From Methylobacterium hispanicum (GTDB taxonomy: Bacteria; Pseudomonadota; Alphaproteobacteria; Rhizobiales; Beijerinckiaceae), in NCBI RefSeq assembly GCF_022179285.1, contig NZ_BPQO01000012.1, positions 62,001-126,000 of the forward strand: a stretch of DNA of 64,000 bases, written 5' to 3'. Both the position numbers and the translations under genes were made by a program. Positions 7,377-16,403 of this stretch are shown one piece after another. Numbering within the stretch: position 1 is the first letter of the stretch; the number at the start of each line of letters is the position of its first letter. Below the pieces are notes generated by a model, which was not told the origin of the DNA, searched no databases, and saw nothing but the letters and a program-made list of their open reading frames with translations.

Positions 7377-8480
7377 ATGATGCAGGGGTTCTCGATGCGG
7401 GCGGGCCTCGCCGCCCTCGCGCTGGCGGCGCTCTCCGGCACGGCCGCCGCCCGGAAGACCCCACCCAAGGCGCCCGAACTGCCGCCGCTCACCGCCGGGG
7501 CGATCAACGACGCGGCGCTCCCGGCCGAAGCCGGCGGGGACAAGGCCGCGGACAAGGCCGGGAAGGCTTCGGACCGGAAGACGGCCACCAGGACCGAGCG
7601 CCCCGACCCGCTCCTCGTGAAGGTTCAGGTCCTGCTCGATCGGGCCCGCTTCTCCCCCGGCGCGATCGACGGCCGGGACGGCGACAACCTCAAGGGCGCG
7701 ATCGCGGCCTACGCGGCGGCGCAGGGGCTGCCCGCCACGCGCGCGCCGACGCCCGCGCTGCTTGAAAAGCTGCGGGCGGATTCGAAGCCCGTCGTCACGG
7801 AGTACACGGTCAGCGAGGACGACGCGAAGACGCCGTTCGTGGAGCGGGTGCCGCGCGAGTTGGAGAAGCAGGCCGAACTCGACGACCTCGGCTACACCAA
7901 CGCCCGCGAGATGCTGGCCGAGCGCTTCCACATGAGCCGCGACCTCCTGAGCGCGCTCAACCCCGGCAAGCCCTTCGACAAGCCCGGCACGGTGCTCCTC
8001 GTCGCGGCGGTGACGCCGCTGGAGGGCGGGCGGCCGAACCCGAAGGCGCTCCCGCAGGAGCCGAAGGTGGAGCGCATCGAGGTCGACAAGGGCAGCCGCG
8101 ACGTGCGCGCCTTCGACAAGGAGGGCACGCTGCTCGCCTACTACCCGGCCTCGATCGGCAGCGCCGAGAAGCCGGCGCCGAGCGGCGAGACCAAGGTGAC
8201 CCGCGTCGCCTTCGACCCGACCTATACCTACAACCCCAAATACGGGTTCAAGGGCGTGAAGGCGCGCCGGAAGTTCACCGTCAAGGCAGGGCCGAACAAC
8301 CCGGTCGGCGCGGTCTGGATCGACCTGGCTATCGAGTCCTACGGCATCCACGGCACGCCGGAGCCGGAGAACGTCGGCAAGACCGAGTCCCACGGCTGCA
8401 TCCGGCTCACCAACTGGGACGCGCGCGACCTCGGGCTGCACGTCGCCAAGGGCGCCCGCGTGAGCTTCAAGGACGGCTGA
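7377..8480 (+). CDS. L,D-transpeptidase (YkuD) with peptidoglycan-binding region
   Basis: A 367-residue exported protein: signal peptide (GLAALALAALSGTAAA), Lys/Ala-rich linker, a peptidoglycan-binding-like stretch near residues 80-125 (KVQVLLDRARFSPGAIDG), a conserved middle region, and the YkuD catalytic domain with YGIHGTPEPENVGKTESHGCIRLTN. The SHGCIRL cysteine is the nucleophile that forms 3-3 peptidoglycan cross-links or attaches proteins to peptidoglycan in the periplasm. The first of two adjacent ATGs is used. It follows the extensin-like gene by 81 bases on the same strand and could be co-transcribed. A second YkuD enzyme lies at 33332. Confidence 0.93.
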   Translation: MMQGFSMRAGLAALALAALSGTAAARKTPPKAPELPPLTAGAINDAALPAEAGGDKAADKAGKASDRKTATRTERPDPLLVKVQVLLDRARFSPGAIDGRDGDNLKGAIAAYAAAQGLPATRAPTPALLEKLRADSKPVVTEYTVSEDDAKTPFVERVPRELEKQAELDDLGYTNAREMLAERFHMSRDLLSALNPGKPFDKPGTVLLVAAVTPLEGGRPNPKALPQEPKVERIEVDKGSRDVRAFDKEGTLLAYYPASIGSAEKPAPSGETKVTRVAFDPTYTYNPKYGFKGVKARRKFTVKAGPNNPVGAVWIDLAIESYGIHGTPEPENVGKTESHGCIRLTNWDARDLGLHVAKGARVSFKDG

Positions 8481-8514
8481 GACGGCCCCGATGGAGGCAG
8501 CTTCGCCGCGTCCT

Positions 8515-8532
8515 CGGACAAAATGTATCAGG
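8515..8532. repeat. 18-base motif shared with 30587-30604
   Basis: CGGACAAAATGTATCAGG here and CGGACAAAGTGTAGCAGG at 30587-30604 agree at 16 of 18 positions. Each lies in an intergenic region upstream of a plus-strand gene. The motif could be a regulatory site or debris of a dispersed repeat. Confidence 0.35.
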
Positions 8533-8745
8533 GCGTAACATTGCCTTTCGGTCGCGGGGCCGCCAAGCTCCGGAGCGCTTGACACGCTCGGCTTTCCAGG
8601 CGACGGCTCAGGCTATCCCGCAGGTCCGCTCCGGCTCCGCGGGTTCGCGTTTCGGAGGGTTACGGCCGCTGCCTCCGCGGTTCGGCACCAACCGCACGGC
8701 AGGGCTCCGAGTCTCGGGGCGAGATCGAAGGAAAGACATCTCGGC

Positions 8746-9135
8746 GTGACTGCGGAACCGAACGAGGACATCCTTCAGGGCGCCCGCGTCCTCGTCGTGG
8801 AGGATGAGGCGGCGATCTCGATGCTGCTGGAAGACATGCTGCTCGATTTCGGCTGCGACGTCGTCGGGCCAGCCGCCCGGCTCGCCACCGCGCTCGAGAT
8901 GGCCGAGGGCGAGAGCTTCGACGTGGCGATCCTCGACGTGAACGTCGCGGGCGAGCCGATCTACCCGGTCGCCGAGACCATCGCCAAGCGCGCCCTGCCG
9001 CTGATCTTCTCCACGGGCTACGGCGGCGCAGGCATCCGCGAGCCGTTCCGCGACCGGCCCGTGGTGCAGAAGCCCTTCAGTCAGGCCGACCTCAAGCGCA
9101 CGCTGATCTCGGCGATTCGCACCGCGCGGGGCTGA
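8746..9135 (+). CDS. Single-domain response regulator
   Basis: A 129-residue receiver domain with no output domain. The acidic pocket is VLVVEDE (residues 15-21), the phosphoacceptor is D64 in VAILDVNVAGE, the switch threonine follows LIFSTGYGG, and the conserved lysine is K109 in VVQKPF. Such proteins relay phosphoryl groups or act by protein contact, often as sinks or on histidine kinases. It starts with GTG behind AAGGAAAG. No kinase is adjacent, so its partner is not known from this window. The 265 bases before it hold no gene. Confidence 0.9.
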   Translation: MTAEPNEDILQGARVLVVEDEAAISMLLEDMLLDFGCDVVGPAARLATALEMAEGESFDVAILDVNVAGEPIYPVAETIAKRALPLIFSTGYGGAGIREPFRDRPVVQKPFSQADLKRTLISAIRTARG

Positions 9136-9148
9136 GGCTCCGGGCGCC

Positions 9149-9535
9149 TCACGTCCCCTCGATCGCGAAGGCGTCGGGCACGTGCTCCGGCCAGGCGCCC
9201 CGTCCCAGGAAGACCGCGTCGGCCCGCAGGGTGAGGCCGGTGCAGGCCGGGTGCCGCGCCAGCCACGCCCGCACCGCCCGCGAGAACAGCCGGCGCTTGC
9301 GCGCGTCGATCGCCTCCCGGGCCGCGCGCAGCTCAGCCCTGGCCTTCACCTCGACGAAGGCCAGGGTGCCGCCGCGGCGCACCACGAGGTCGATCTCACC
9401 GCCCGCGAGCGCGACCCGCAGGTCGAGCGGCCGGTAGCCCTTCAGCATCAGCCACGCGAGCGCGATCCATTCCGCCCGGCGCCCGCTGGCATAGGCCCGG
9501 CGGCGGGCGCTCCGCTCAGGCGTCGTCCGGTCCAT
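9149..9535 (-). CDS. yraN: YraN family (UPF0102) nuclease-like protein
   Basis: A 128-residue protein of the YraN/UPF0102 family with the endonuclease-like core [40 protein letters not shown] (the E-D-ExK motif of the restriction-endonuclease fold) and a C-terminal RADAVFLG. The function is not established; a role in DNA processing is suggested by the fold. It overlaps the 3' end of rsmI by 20 bases, the common rsmI-yraN arrangement, so translation is probably coupled. Confidence 0.93.
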   Translation of the reverse strand: MDRTTPERSARRRAYASGRRAEWIALAWLMLKGYRPLDLRVALAGGEIDLVVRRGGTLAFVEVKARAELRAAREAIDARKRRLFSRAVRAWLARHPACTGLTLRADAVFLGRGAWPEHVPDAFAIEGT

Positions 9536-10499
9536 CTCCCGCCTCGCCTCCCGTATCCTGCCGGCTGAGCGCCAGGGCGCGCGCGTAGACGAGGCGCCGC
9601 TTCAGTCCGGTCTCGTCGGAGACCAGGCTCGCCGCGTCCTTGATCGAGTGGCGGGCGAGCGCCGTGCGGAGCGCGGCGTCGAGCGCCGCGTCGCCGTCCG
9701 CCTCCGGCGCGGCCTCCGGACCCGTGCCGATCAGGACGACGATCTCGCCCTTGGGCGCCCCCTCCTCGGCGAAGAGGGCGGAGAGGTGGCCGAGCGTCCC
9801 GCGCCGGACCGTCTCGTAGAGCTTCGTCAGTTCCCGCGTCACGGCCGCGGGCCGCTCGGGACCCAGCACCTCGGCGGCGTCGGCGAGCATCTCGGGCAGG
9901 CGGTGGGGCGATTCGAACAGCACCAGCGTGCCGGGCAGGCCGGTGAGCGCCTCCAGGCGGTTGCGCCGGGCACCCGCCTTCTGGGGCAGGAAGCCCTCGA
10001 AGAAGAAGCGGTCGGTCGGCAGGCCGGCGGCGACGAGGGCCGTCATCACCGCGGAGGCACCGGGCACGGGTGTCACCGGGATGCCCGCCTCGATCGCCGC
10101 CTGGACGAGCTTGAAGCCCGGATCCGAGACGAGCGGCGTGCCCGCATCCGAGACCAGGGCCAGGGCCTGCCCCTCCCGCAGGCGCTCGACCATCCGGGCG
10201 CGCACGGCATCCGTCGAGTGCTCGTGGTAGGCGAGGAGCGGGGTCGTGATGCCGTAATGGGCGAGCAGCGTGCGCGTGACGCGGGTATCCTCGGCCAGCA
10301 CCGCGTCGGCGGCTGCCAGCGTCGCGAGCGCCCGGATGGTGATGTCGCGCAGGTTGCCGATCGGGGTCGCCACCACGTGGAGCCCGGGCGCGAGCGGCTC
10401 GGCCTCGCTGGCCAGCCCGAAGGCCGTGAAGGTGGTCGGGCCCTCGCGGCGGGACGCGGTGCCGGGCGGGCGGCGGGCGGGGTCGGGGCGCTGGCTCAT
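9516..10499 (-). CDS. rsmI: 16S rRNA 2'-O-ribose C1402 methyltransferase RsmI
   Basis: A 327-residue tetrapyrrole-methylase-fold enzyme. Diagnostic segments are [48 protein letters not shown] (substrate/SAM loop) and [28 protein letters not shown]. It 2'-O-methylates C1402 in 16S rRNA using SAM. The first 25 residues are an Arg/Pro-rich extension before the conserved domain. It is divergent from the LpoA-like gene at 10614, an arrangement I recall in other alphaproteobacteria, and overlaps yraN at its 3' end. Confidence 0.95.
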   Translation of the reverse strand: MSQRPDPARRPPGTASRREGPTTFTAFGLASEAEPLAPGLHVVATPIGNLRDITIRALATLAAADAVLAEDTRVTRTLLAHYGITTPLLAYHEHSTDAVRARMVERLREGQALALVSDAGTPLVSDPGFKLVQAAIEAGIPVTPVPGASAVMTALVAAGLPTDRFFFEGFLPQKAGARRNRLEALTGLPGTLVLFESPHRLPEMLADAAEVLGPERPAAVTRELTKLYETVRRGTLGHLSALFAEEGAPKGEIVVLIGTGPEAAPEADGDAALDAALRTALARHSIKDAASLVSDETGLKRRLVYARALALSRQDTGGEAGDGPDDA

Positions 10500-10613
10500 T
10501 GCGGCGACAATGCCACGGACACGGGGAGAACGCGGTCCCTTTCCGGCGCGCGCGTTTACTTTTCACCGGCAGACTTTAGCGTTGGGGCGACCTGACCGCC
10601 AAGGAGATCCGCG

Positions 10614-11849
10614 ATGGCGCGCCCAAAGCTGCCGGGACCCGGCCCGGGGCTTCTCGGCCGGCTCGCCCTGCTCGGCGCCCTGGCGCTGCCCTTGGCCGCC
10701 TGCATCGGCGGACCCGACGGTCCTCGCGCCGTGCGCGGCGCGCCGCCGCCCCAGGCCGAGGCGCTGCCGGCCGCCCCCGGCCTGCCCGGCGCGGGCGCGG
10801 GACGCATCGGTTCCGGCACCGTGAAGGTGGCGCTGATCCTGCCGCTCTCCGGCCAGGGCTCCGCCCTCGGCGCGGCCATGCGCAACGCCGCCGAACTCGC
10901 CTACGAGGAGTTCCAGCAGCCCGACCTCCAGATCCTGGTGAAGGACGACCGCGCCAGCCCCGAGGGCGCGCGCGAGGCGGTGCAGGCGGCGCTGGCGGAG
11001 GGCGCCGACCTCGTGCTCGGGCCGGTCTTCGCCGCCAACGTCCAGGCCGCGGCGCTCCCGGCGCGCAACGCCGGCAAGCCGGTCATCGCCTTCTCGACCG
11101 ACGCGGCGGTGGCGGCGCGCGGCGTCTACCTCCTCAGCTTCCTGCCCCAGCCGGAGGTCGACCGGATCGTCGACGCCTCGGTCGCCGACGGCAAGCGCTC
11201 CTTCGCGGCGCTGATTCCCGAGACCGCCTACGGCAACGCCGTCGAGGCGCAGTTCCGCGAGGCGGTGGCGCGCAAGGGCGCGCGGGTCGTGGCCATCGAG
11301 CGCTACCCGGCCGGCGCGCCGGGCCCGGCGGTCGAGCGGCTCGCCCGCGTCATCGCCGGGCCGGCCCCGCAGGCGGACGCGCTGTTCCTGCCCGAGACCG
11401 CGGACGGGATGCCCGCGCTCGCAGCCGCCTTGACGAAGGCCGGCTACGCGCCGGGCAGGGTGCGCCCGGTCGGCACGGCGGTGTGGAACGAGCCGCGCCT
11501 CTTCGCCCTGCCCGCCCTGCAGGGCGGGCGCTTCGCGGCGCCCGACACGGCGGGGTTCGCGGGCTTCGCCGGCCGCTATCAGGCGCGCTTCGGGACGAAC
11601 CCGCCGCGGGTCGCCTCGCTCGCCTACGACGCGGTCTCGCTCGCGGCCGCGCTGACCCGCCGCTACGGCAGCCAGCGCTTCGCCGAGGAGACGCTGACCA
11701 CGGGCGCGGGCTTCGCCGGCACGGACGGCACCTTCCGGCTGATGCCGGAAGGGCTCAGCGAGCGGTCGCTCGCGGTCTACGAGATCCGCAACAACGCCGT
11801 GACGGTGATGAGCCCGGCCCCGCGGGCGCTGGGCAAGCCGGGGACCTGA
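10614..11849 (+). CDS. LpoA-like penicillin-binding protein activator (lipoprotein, ligand-binding fold)
   Basis: A 411-residue lipoprotein. The signal sequence ends in LPLAAC, a lipobox whose Cys is about residue 31. After a Pro/Ala linker comes a type I periplasmic-binding fold that starts VKVALILPLSGQGSALGAAMRNAAELAYEEF and continues with LVLGPVFAANVQAAALPARNAGKPVIAFSTD. This matches the penicillin-binding protein activator (LpoA C-domain-like) family, which is typically encoded opposite rsmI-yraN. The mature protein should sit in the periplasm anchored to a membrane. Its target PBP is not evident here. A strong palindrome follows the gene before convergent hemW. Confidence 0.85.
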   Translation: MARPKLPGPGPGLLGRLALLGALALPLAACIGGPDGPRAVRGAPPPQAEALPAAPGLPGAGAGRIGSGTVKVALILPLSGQGSALGAAMRNAAELAYEEFQQPDLQILVKDDRASPEGAREAVQAALAEGADLVLGPVFAANVQAAALPARNAGKPVIAFSTDAAVAARGVYLLSFLPQPEVDRIVDASVADGKRSFAALIPETAYGNAVEAQFREAVARKGARVVAIERYPAGAPGPAVERLARVIAGPAPQADALFLPETADGMPALAAALTKAGYAPGRVRPVGTAVWNEPRLFALPALQGGRFAAPDTAGFAGFAGRYQARFGTNPPRVASLAYDAVSLAAALTRRYGSQRFAEETLTTGAGFAGTDGTFRLMPEGLSERSLAVYEIRNNAVTVMSPAPRALGKPGT

Positions 11850-11927
11850 GCGGGGCGCTTGCGCTCGCGGGGCGGCGCGGTTTCGCCGGGCAGCCCGATG
11901 GGCACACACCTCCCTGATCGGGCGCCA

Positions 11928-11959
11928 ATCCCCTCTCCCCGCGTGCGGGGAGAGGGGAT
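11928..11959. repeat. REP-like palindrome between convergent genes
   Basis: Near-perfect inverted repeat ATCCCCTCTCCCCGC / GCGGGGAGAGGGGAT, 15 bases per arm with almost no loop, between the LpoA-like gene and hemW, which converge. It probably also acts as a bidirectional transcription end. Confidence 0.75.
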
Positions 11960-11993
11960 GCGCGTCGCCCGACGTGGTAAGCTGGCGCGTCGA

Positions 11994-13166
11994 TCACGCC
12001 GCGAGTTCGGCCACCAGGGCGTTCAGCACCGGCGCGCCGCGGGCGGTCGCGGCGATGCGTCCTGCGGCGAGCCGGGCCACCAGCCCGTCCGCGACCAGCG
12101 CGTCGAGGCGGGCGGCGTCGAGCGGGCGGCCCTTGAGCGCCGCGTAGCGGGCCGGATCGATGCCCTCGGCGAGGCGCAGGCCCATCATCAGGAACTCGTC
12201 GGCCTGGTCGGATCCGGCGATCGCCTCCGTCTCGGCGATGCCGTGCCCCTCCGCCTCCACCCGCGCCAGCCACGCCTCCGGCGCCCGCTCGGTGACGGTG
12301 CCGAGCCGGCCCGCCGCGGTGACGAGGCGGCCGTGCGCGCCGGGGCCGATGCCCGCGTACTCGCCGTAGCGCCAGTAGAGCAGGTTGTGGCGCGATTCGG
12401 CCCCCGCCCTGGCGTGGTTCGAGATCTCGTAGGCCGGCAGGCCCGCGGCGCCGCAGACCTCCTGGGTCACGTCGTAGAGGATGCGCGCGCTCTCCTCGTC
12501 CGGCGGCACCAGTCGGCCGGCCGCCGCGAGGCCATAGAAGGGCGTGCCGGGCTCGATGGTCAGCTGGTAGAGCGAGAGGTGCTCGGCCGCGCGCCGGATC
12601 GCCTCGGCGAGCTCCGTGCGCCACGCCGCCGGCGTCTGGCCCGGCCGCGCGTAGATCAGGTCGAAGGAGGTGCGGGCGAAGGTCGCCTGCGCGATCTCGA
12701 CCGCCGCGAAGGCCTCGGCCGCGCTGTGGAGGCGGCCGAGCGCCTTCAGGGCGGCGTCGTCGAGCGCCTGCACGCCGAGCGAGACCCGGTTGACGCCCGC
12801 CGCGCGGTAGCCCCGGAAGCGACCGGCCTCGACGCTCGTCGGGTTGGCCTCGAGCGTGATCTCGGCCCCGGGCAGGATGCCCCAGGCGGCATCGACCGCC
12901 TCGATCAGCCCGGCCACGGTCTCGGGGCGCATCAGGGAGGGCGTGCCGCCGCCGAGGAAGACGCTGGAGACCCGCCGCCCCGGCGTGCGCGCGGCGACAT
13001 GCGCGATCTCCGCCCGGAAGGCCGCGAGGAAGCGCGCCTCGTCCGGGGGTACGTGGCGGACATGGCTGTTGAAGTCGCAGTACGGGCACTTCGCGGCGCA
13101 GAAGGGCCAGTGCAGGTAGACCCCGAACCCCGCGTCGCGGGTCGGGTGCTCGGGGTAGGCGGTCAT
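11994..13166 (-). CDS. hemW: HemW-type radical SAM protein (heme chaperone)
   Basis: A 390-residue radical SAM protein. The cluster motif CAAKCPYCDF (CxxxCxxCxF, residues ~23-32) is followed by VFLGGGTPSL (SAM site), EITLEANPTSVE and GVNRVSLGVQALDD, all characteristic of the HemW/HemN-like group. The HemW C-terminal region is present, and the extra coproporphyrinogen-oxidase N-terminal region of true HemN is absent. HemW binds heme and delivers it to respiratory enzymes. A longer frame runs upstream through rdgB, but the ATG at 13166 matches the family N-terminus (FGVYLHWPFC). It follows rdgB by 35 bases in the rph-rdgB-hemW operon. Confidence 0.93.
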   Translation of the reverse strand: MTAYPEHPTRDAGFGVYLHWPFCAAKCPYCDFNSHVRHVPPDEARFLAAFRAEIAHVAARTPGRRVSSVFLGGGTPSLMRPETVAGLIEAVDAAWGILPGAEITLEANPTSVEAGRFRGYRAAGVNRVSLGVQALDDAALKALGRLHSAAEAFAAVEIAQATFARTSFDLIYARPGQTPAAWRTELAEAIRRAAEHLSLYQLTIEPGTPFYGLAAAGRLVPPDEESARILYDVTQEVCGAAGLPAYEISNHARAGAESRHNLLYWRYGEYAGIGPGAHGRLVTAAGRLGTVTERAPEAWLARVEAEGHGIAETEAIAGSDQADEFLMMGLRLAEGIDPARYAALKGRPLDAARLDALVADGLVARLAAGRIAATARGAPVLNALVAELAA

Positions 13167-13201
13167 CGGCTGGATGTGAGGGGTGGCGCGTCGGTCCGCA
13201 A

Positions 13202-13831
13202 TCAGCCCGGCCGCCGCAGGCAGGCGGCGGCGAGCGCCACGAAGGCGCGGGCCCGGTGCGAGAGCGCGTCGCCGCTTTGCCAATCGACCCCGTGCTTCTC
13301 CTCCGACGAGATCTCGCCGAAGGTCCGCTCGAACCCTTCGGGCCGGAACATCGGGTCGTAGCCGAAGCCCGCCGCGCCGCGGGGCGCGACGAGATCGCCG
13401 AAGACCCGGCCCTCGAACAGCTCGGCGTGGCCGTCCGGCCAAGCGAGCACCAGGGCGGAGACGAAGTGCGCCCGCCGGTCGGTGGCGCCGCGCCGGTCGA
13501 GTTCGGAGAGGATGCGCGCCATCGCGCCGGAGAAATCCTTCGCCGCGCCGGCCCAGCGCGCCGAGAAGATGCCGGGCGCGCCGTCGAGCGCATCGACGCA
13601 CAGGCCCGAATCGTCCGCGAAGGCGGGAAGCCCCGAGGCTTGGGCGGCAGCGTGCGCCTTGATGGCCGCGTTCTCGGCGAACATCGTGCCGGTCTCGTCG
13701 GGTTCAGGGAGCCCGAGTTCGCCCGCCGAGACGGCCTCCACGCCGAAGGGGGCCAGAAGCTCGCGCATCTCGACGAGCTTGCCGGCGTTGTGGGTCGCGA
13801 TCACGACCTTGCCCGAGAGGATCCGGCTCAC
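13202..13831 (-). CDS. rdgB: RdgB/HAM1 non-canonical purine NTP pyrophosphatase
   Basis: A 209-residue enzyme that hydrolyses dITP, ITP and XTP to clear damaged purines from the nucleotide pool. Family motifs: [18 protein letters not shown] near the start, [34 protein letters not shown] and [12 protein letters not shown]. The start is GTG at 13831, inside the TGA stop of rph (GTGA overlap), so the two are translationally coupled. It is followed by hemW. Confidence 0.95.
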   Translation of the reverse strand: MSRILSGKVVIATHNAGKLVEMRELLAPFGVEAVSAGELGLPEPDETGTMFAENAAIKAHAAAQASGLPAFADDSGLCVDALDGAPGIFSARWAGAAKDFSGAMARILSELDRRGATDRRAHFVSALVLAWPDGHAELFEGRVFGDLVAPRGAAGFGYDPMFRPEGFERTFGEISSEEKHGVDWQSGDALSHRARAFVALAAACLRRPG

Positions 13832-14544
13832 GCGGCGATCGCCTGCTTCTGGAGGGCGACGAGGTCGGACACGCCCGCCTTGGCGAGGCGCAGCAGGTCG
13901 AGGAGTTCGGCCTCCGAGAACGGCGCGCCCTCGGCGGTGCCCTGGACCTCGACGAGTCCGCCCGAGCCCGTGATCACGAAGTTGGCGTCGGTCTCGGCGG
14001 CCGAATCCTCGGCGTAGTCGAGGTCGAGCACCGGCGTGCCCTTCGAGATGCCGCAGGAGACCGCCGCGACGTGGTCGCGCAGCGGATCGACCGAGATGAT
14101 CGAGCGCCCGCGCATCCAGGTGAAGCACTCGTGCAGCGCCACCCAGGCGCCGGTGATCGCCGCCGTGCGGGTGCCGCCGTCGGCCTGGATCACGTCGCAA
14201 TCGACCGTGATCTGGCGCTCGCCGATCGCCGGCAGGTTGGTGACGGCGCGCAGGGACCGGCCGATCAGGCGCTGGATCTCGTGCGTGCGGCCCGACGGCT
14301 TGCCCGAGGAGATCTCGCGGCGCGTCCGGGTGTGGGTGGCGCGCGGCAGCATGGAATACTCGGCCGTGACCCAGCCCTTGCCGGAGCCGCGCAGCCAGGG
14401 GGGGCCGCGCTCCTCCAGCGAGGCCGTGCAGAGCACCTTGGTCTCGCCGAAGCTGACGAGGCAGGAGCCTTCGGCGTAGCGCGCCACGGCGCGCTCGAGC
14501 GTGACCTTGCGCAGCTCGTCCGGCGCGCGCTTCGAGGGCCGCAT
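13828..14544 (-). CDS. rph: Ribonuclease PH
   Basis: A 238-residue 3'-to-5' phosphorolytic exoribonuclease that trims tRNA precursors. The start [12 protein letters not shown], the phosphate-binding [33 protein letters not shown] region and [22 protein letters not shown] are diagnostic. An in-frame ATG 15 bases upstream would add MEERV, but those codons contain the GGAGGAG ribosome binding site for the ATG at 14544, which is the usual family start. First gene of rph-rdgB-hemW. Confidence 0.96.
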   Translation of the reverse strand: MRPSKRAPDELRKVTLERAVARYAEGSCLVSFGETKVLCTASLEERGPPWLRGSGKGWVTAEYSMLPRATHTRTRREISSGKPSGRTHEIQRLIGRSLRAVTNLPAIGERQITVDCDVIQADGGTRTAAITGAWVALHECFTWMRGRSIISVDPLRDHVAAVSCGISKGTPVLDLDYAEDSAAETDANFVITGSGGLVEVQGTAEGAPFSEAELLDLLRLAKAGVSDLVALQKQAIAA

Positions 14545-14638
14545 GACCCGCTCCTCCATCGATGATCGAGGCCGGGCTCTTAAGGGCCGCGGGCGCGGGC
14601 GGCAACCCGCCCCCGCGGCGGAGGCCTATGAGGCAGCC

Positions 14639-14941
14639 TCAGTAGCGGTAGAAGCCGCGGCGGTGATGATGGTGGTGCCCGCGCCAGTGGTGCGGCCGGA
14701 AGTGCCGGTGATGATGGCGGTGGAAGTGGCGGCGATGGTGCCAGCCGCGGTGCATGCCGGGGTGCCGGTGATGGTGGCGGAACTGCACCGTCTCCAGGCC
14801 CGAGGCGGGCGCCTCGACGGCCGACGGGACGGCGAGCGGCGCGGCCTCGGCCACGCGGGGCGCGACCGTGACGCCGAGCCCGGCAAGGAGCAGGAAGACG
14901 GCGGCGAGTTTGACGAGGATCGATCGTGCACCGAGGCGCAT
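14639..14941 (-). CDS. Histidine-rich exported small protein
   Basis: A 100-residue protein with a signal peptide (LVKLAAVFLLLAGLGVTVAPRVAEA) and a C-terminal half that is almost entirely His and Arg (runs such as RHHHRHPGMHRGWHHRRH and HFHRHHHRHF). No Cys. The His density suggests metal binding in the periplasm, but no family function is known to me. The ATG at 14941 follows GGGAGA. It lies between rph and the divergent hrcA; the gap to hrcA is 184 bases. Similar short His/Arg-rich exported proteins are common in Methylobacterium and relatives. Confidence 0.7.
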   Translation of the reverse strand: MRLGARSILVKLAAVFLLLAGLGVTVAPRVAEAAPLAVPSAVEAPASGLETVQFRHHHRHPGMHRGWHHRRHFHRHHHRHFRPHHWRGHHHHHRRGFYRY

Positions 14942-15125
14942 GCGTTGGTCTCCCTTGAACGCGTCGTACAGGGGCCCCGGTTCGTCCGGCGCCCTACCCT
15001 GACAACGCATGCCGGCCCGGTTCCGTCCCACGCTTTCGTGCTGCCAGGGCCGGAAAGTTCCGGGATGCCGCCCGATTGATCGCGCGCCGCCCTACCGACA
15101 CAATCGCCGGCCCAGGATCAAAGCC

Positions 15126-16211
15126 GTGACAGACCAGAACCCCCTCCCCGCCCCGGCCCCGCCGCTCAACGTCCTCAACGAGCGCGCCCGCGAGATCTTC
15201 CGCCAGATCGTGGAGAGCTACCTGACGACCGGCGAGCCGGTCGGCTCGCGCAACCTCGCGCGCATCCTGCCGATGGGGCTGTCGCCGGCCTCGATCCGCA
15301 ACGTGATGTCGGACCTCGAACATTCCGGGCTGATCTTCGCGCCCCACACCTCGGCCGGGCGCCTGCCCACCGAGCTCGGGCTGCGCTTCTTCGTCGACGC
15401 GATGATGGAGCTCGGCGATGTCGGCCGCGACGAGCAGGAGCGCATCGAGGCGCAGATGCGGGCGGCCGCCTCCGGGCACACCTTCGAGTCGGCGCTGGCC
15501 GAGGCCTCGATCCTGCTCTCCGGCATCTCGCGCGGCGCGGGCGTGGTGCTCACCACGAAGTCGAACGTGCATCTCAAGCATATCGAGTTCGTGCGCCTCG
15601 ATCCGGCCCGCGCCCTCGTGGTGCTGGTCTCCAACGACGGCTCCGTCGAGAACCGCCTGCTCGACCTGCCGCCGGGCCTGCCGGCCGGCGCCCTGCAGGA
15701 GGCCTCGAACTACCTCAACGCCCGGCTGCAGGGCCGCACGCTCGGCAGCCTGCGCCAGCAGATCGAGGCCGACCGGCAGGCGATGAAGCGCGAACTCGAC
15801 GCGATCACCGAGCGGCTGGTCGATGCCGGGCTCGCGACCACGGTCGGCCCGTCGGAGGCGCGCCAGCTCATCGTGCGCGGCCAGGCGAACCTGCTCGACG
15901 ACCTGCGGGCGGCCGAGGACCTGGAACGCATCCGCCTGCTCTTCAACGACCTGGAGACCCAGAAGGACGTGATCGACCTGCTCGCCCGCGCCGAGGACGG
16001 CGACGGGGTGCGGATCTTCATCGGCTCCGAGAACAAGCTGTTCTCGCTCTCCGGCTCGTCGATGATCGCCGCGCCCTTCCGCGACGGGCAGCAGAAGATC
16101 GTCGGCGTCGTCGGGGTGATCGGCCCGACGCGGCTGAACTACGCCCGCATCGTGCCGATGGTCGACTACACCGCCCGCGTGGTCTCGCGGCTTCTCGACG
16201 GACACCGCTGA
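15126..16211 (+). CDS. hrcA: Heat-inducible transcription repressor HrcA
   Basis: A 361-residue HrcA. The N-terminal winged helix is clear ([30 protein letters not shown], then [33 protein letters not shown]), followed by the GAF-like and dimerisation regions ending in [21 protein letters not shown]. HrcA represses groESL and, in many bacteria, its own operon through CIRCE elements. The start is GTG at 15126 behind AGGA. The expected next gene grpE is absent; a kgtP-like transporter follows instead. I saw no TTAGCACTC-type CIRCE in the upstream gap. Confidence 0.95.
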   Translation: MTDQNPLPAPAPPLNVLNERAREIFRQIVESYLTTGEPVGSRNLARILPMGLSPASIRNVMSDLEHSGLIFAPHTSAGRLPTELGLRFFVDAMMELGDVGRDEQERIEAQMRAAASGHTFESALAEASILLSGISRGAGVVLTTKSNVHLKHIEFVRLDPARALVVLVSNDGSVENRLLDLPPGLPAGALQEASNYLNARLQGRTLGSLRQQIEADRQAMKRELDAITERLVDAGLATTVGPSEARQLIVRGQANLLDDLRAAEDLERIRLLFNDLETQKDVIDLLARAEDGDGVRIFIGSENKLFSLSGSSMIAAPFRDGQQKIVGVVGVIGPTRLNYARIVPMVDYTARVVSRLLDGHR

Positions 16212-16246
16212 GGACGGCGGGCGCGGCCCGATCGGCAGCACACCCC

Positions 16247-16261
16247 GTTCGAATATCGAAC
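16247..16261. promoter_or_regulatory. Palindrome GTTCGA-ATA-TCGAAC upstream of the kgtP-like gene
   Basis: Perfect 6-base arms with a 3-base spacer, 143 bases before the transporter ATG in the only non-coding stretch between it and hrcA. It looks like a dimeric repressor or activator site; the factor is unknown. Confidence 0.4.
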
Positions 16262-16403
16262 ACCGCCGCGCGTGACACTTCGCGACCCGTCACGCGCGCG
16301 ACGTTCCCTCGGGGGCGCGGCGCCCTGTTCGCGCGCCGGTTCCGCATGCTACCCCGTCGGCCACGAAAAAGGGCTGCCCGCGGCCGCGGGCCAGGGAGAC
16401 GCC

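Noticed and set aside
8579..8616. TTGACA at 8579-8584 as a promoter of the response regulator
   Set aside because: The nearest TAT-like hexamer (GGCTAT at 8611) is 26 bases away, too far for sigma-70.
13202..14605. Single long minus-strand frame spanning rph and rdgB
   Set aside because: The rdgB frame happens to be open through the rph region, but rph is in another frame with a full family sequence and a GTGA stop/start overlap. They are two genes.
14942..15125. CIRCE element upstream of hrcA
   Set aside because: Looked for TTAGCACTC-N9-GAGTGCTAA and variants; none is present.
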